Source of the DNA: Methylococcaceae bacterium UBA7658
GTDB taxonomy: Bacteria > Pseudomonadota > Gammaproteobacteria > Methylococcales > Methylomonadaceae
Assembly: GCA_002483425.1 (NCBI GenBank)
Contig: DLHW01000053.1
Span: forward strand, 36,618 to 44,088
Direction: 5' to 3'
Length of the DNA: 7,471 nucleotides
The notes under the pieces: generated by a model
Database searches by the model: none
What the model was told of the DNA's origin: nothing
What the model saw: only the letters and a program-made list of their open reading frames with translations
Part shown: in pieces, positions 6,253-7,471 of the stretch
Numbering within the stretch: position 1 is the stretch's first letter
Layout: every line of letters begins with the position of its first letter
Made by a program: the position numbers and the translations under genes

Positions 6253-7251
6253 TTAACACATGGGAACTAAATTTTCGACAAATTGTTGTGTGCATTTTTC
6301 CCAGGTGTAAGCCAATGCATAACGCCGGCAATCTTCCGGCTTTAACGATAAGGCTGACAGCGCGGCGCTTTGCAGATCGTTACTTAATTTCCCCACGCGA
6401 TCATTTAAAATAATATCTTTAGGGCCTGGCACCGGAAAAGCAGCGATTGGGACGCCCGACGCTAAGGCTTCCAATAAGACAACGCCGAAGGTGTCGGTTT
6501 TACTTGGAAATACAAACACATCCGCCGCACCCATATAACGCGCCAGATTTTCACCGTGTTGATAACCCGCAAAACGGACTTCCGGGTATTTTTCCGATAA
6601 GGTCTGACGTACCGGGCCGTCGCCGACGACATATTTCGTGCCCGGCAACGCCAATTGCAAAAAAGCCTCGATATTTTTCTCCACCGCGACCCGCCCGGCA
6701 TACATAAACACCGGACGATTATCTTGAATATACGATTTATCTCTGGGTTTAAACAGGCCAGTATCGACCCCGCGCGACCAACGCGCTAAATTGCGGTAAC
6801 CTTTTTGCCGTAAGATGTGTTCAAAAGACGGCGTTGCAACCATTATCCTGGCGCTTTCGCCGTGAAACCAGTGCAGGTAAGCTTCGCTAATTCGCTTGGG
6901 AAAACCCGTGCGAAGTTTAAAATACTCGGGAAATTGGCTGAGATATGATGTGGTGTAGCGGTAACCGTAATTGCGGCAGTAACGCCGCGCCGCAAAACCG
7001 ATGCAACCTTCCGTTACAAAATGAATAGCATCCGGTTTAAAGCCCCGGATAATGGTTCTTAAATTCGGGCCGCACAAAAACGCCATTTCGACATCGGGAT
7101 AACCCGGCCATGGATAGGTCTTAAAACGGTCGGGGGTAATCAACTCGACGTCATGGCCCAGCCGCTGTAAACTGGCGTATGTATTCGTCACCGTAGTCAC
7201 CACGCCGTTGATTTGCGGCCGCCAAGCATCGCTGATTAGCGCAATTCTCAA
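6253..7251 (-). CDS. GT4-family glycosyltransferase (retaining, GT-B fold)
   Basis: This 332-residue protein probably transfers a sugar from a nucleotide-sugar to a lipid or polysaccharide acceptor at the cytoplasmic face of the membrane. The N-terminal acceptor domain starts MRIALISDAWRPQINGVVTT, typical of the MgtA/SqdX/PimB-like group. The donor domain shows AGRVAVEKNI (185-194, with R187 and K192 expected to contact the diphosphate), VVGDGP (208-213) and TDTFGVVLLEALASGVP (252-268), which is the E-x7-E motif with D253 in place of the first E and E261 as the second. Donor and acceptor cannot be told. The start codon is TTG: AAGGGG lies about six bases upstream and the conserved N-terminus begins exactly there, so this start is well supported. 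It lies 33 bases after the symporter stop with no visible terminator, so the two may be cotranscribed. Confidence 0.88.
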   Translation of the reverse strand: MRIALISDAWRPQINGVVTTVTNTYASLQRLGHDVELITPDRFKTYPWPGYPDVEMAFLCGPNLRTIIRGFKPDAIHFVTEGCIGFAARRYCRNYGYRYTTSYLSQFPEYFKLRTGFPKRISEAYLHWFHGESARIMVATPSFEHILRQKGYRNLARWSRGVDTGLFKPRDKSYIQDNRPVFMYAGRVAVEKNIEAFLQLALPGTKYVVGDGPVRQTLSEKYPEVRFAGYQHGENLARYMGAADVFVFPSKTDTFGVVLLEALASGVPIAAFPVPGPKDIILNDRVGKLSNDLQSAALSALSLKPEDCRRYALAYTWEKCTQQFVENLVPMC

Positions 7252-7284
7252 GTTCGTCCCCTTTTATTTGAATTGAAAAGAATG

Positions 7285-7471
7285 CTATTTCAAGGCTTTT
7301 TCCCACTTACTAATGACCGCGGAAGCCACACTGTTACCCAACACATTCGTCGCGCTTCTGCCCATGTCCAAGATCTGGTCGATACCGAGCAGTAATAATA
7401 AACCGGCTTCGGGAATATGAAACATTGATAAGGTAGCGGCGATCACAATGAGGGATGCTCGCGGTACGCCC
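7285..7471 (-). CDS. Dicarboxylate/amino acid:cation symporter (DAACS/SDF family), C-terminal end only
   Basis: Only the last 61 codons are inside the window; the start is beyond 7471. This is an inner-membrane transporter that takes up dicarboxylates or acidic amino acids with Na+ or H+. The visible part begins GVPRASLIVIAATLSMF, the end of TM7 to hairpin 2 region, then GIPEAG-like IPEAGLLLLLGI, then the TM8 signature GIDQILDMGRSATNVLGNSV. Aligned with GltPh, the two aspartates (D390, D394), R397 and N401 are kept, T398 is serine and the Na1-site D405 is asparagine. The asparagine is common in DctA-like members, so it does not imply loss of function. The gene ends EKALK and TAG, 33 bases before the glycosyltransferase start. 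Exact substrate cannot be decided. Confidence 0.93.
   Translation of the reverse strand, partial: GVPRASLIVIAATLSMFHIPEAGLLLLLGIDQILDMGRSATNVLGNSVASAVISKWEKALK

Noticed and set aside
6447..6707. ORFs overlapping the glycosyltransferase gene
   Set aside because: They lie wholly within a conserved GT4 frame and look like shadow frames.

Overview
The window looks like chromosomal DNA of a Gram-negative proteobacterium, most likely a gammaproteobacterium. The grounds are a typical HtpG chaperone, a Fur-box-like iron operator, Sec signal peptides, Shine-Dalgarno sites and a DctA/GltP-type symporter end. The general flavour (moderate GC, many short exported proteins) would fit a methylotrophic gammaproteobacterium, but that is only an impression and nothing here proves it.

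Layout from left to right. (1) Positions 1-1223, minus strand: the N-terminal two thirds of htpG (Hsp90), cut by the window edge, with a heat-shock-like promoter just upstream. (2) Divergent from it on the plus strand, two small tandem genes (51 and 74 codons, joined as TAAATG) sit behind a promoter whose spacer and -10 are overlapped by a good Fur-box match. I do not recognise either protein. (3) A 116-bp element follows, bounded by 21-bp perfect inverted repeats with TA ends, which looks like a MITE of the TA-targeting kind. (4) A 535-residue exported beta-helix protein on the plus strand carries ten alternating GGA(I/L) and FxxN repeats, as in chlamydial Pmp proteins, and a choice-of-anchor-Q-like C-terminus. 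(5) A 12-bp stem lies between convergent genes. (6) On the minus strand is a 699-residue exported protein-arginine deiminase of the animal/cyanobacterial calcium-dependent type, with all four catalytic residues visible, preceded by a possible 30-codon small ORF with a strong ribosome binding site. (7) Also on the minus strand are a GT4 glycosyltransferase starting at TTG and, 33 bases upstream of it, the C-terminal end of a dicarboxylate/amino acid:cation symporter cut by the right edge.

The genes do not form one obvious pathway. htpG and the symporter-glycosyltransferase pair look like ordinary chromosomal genes. The less ordinary part is 1446-6112: a probable iron-regulated micro-operon of unknown proteins, a MITE-like repeat, and two convergent secreted proteins, one a potential protein-citrullinating enzyme and the other a repetitive surface-type beta-helix. 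A functional link between those two is possible but is inference from position only.
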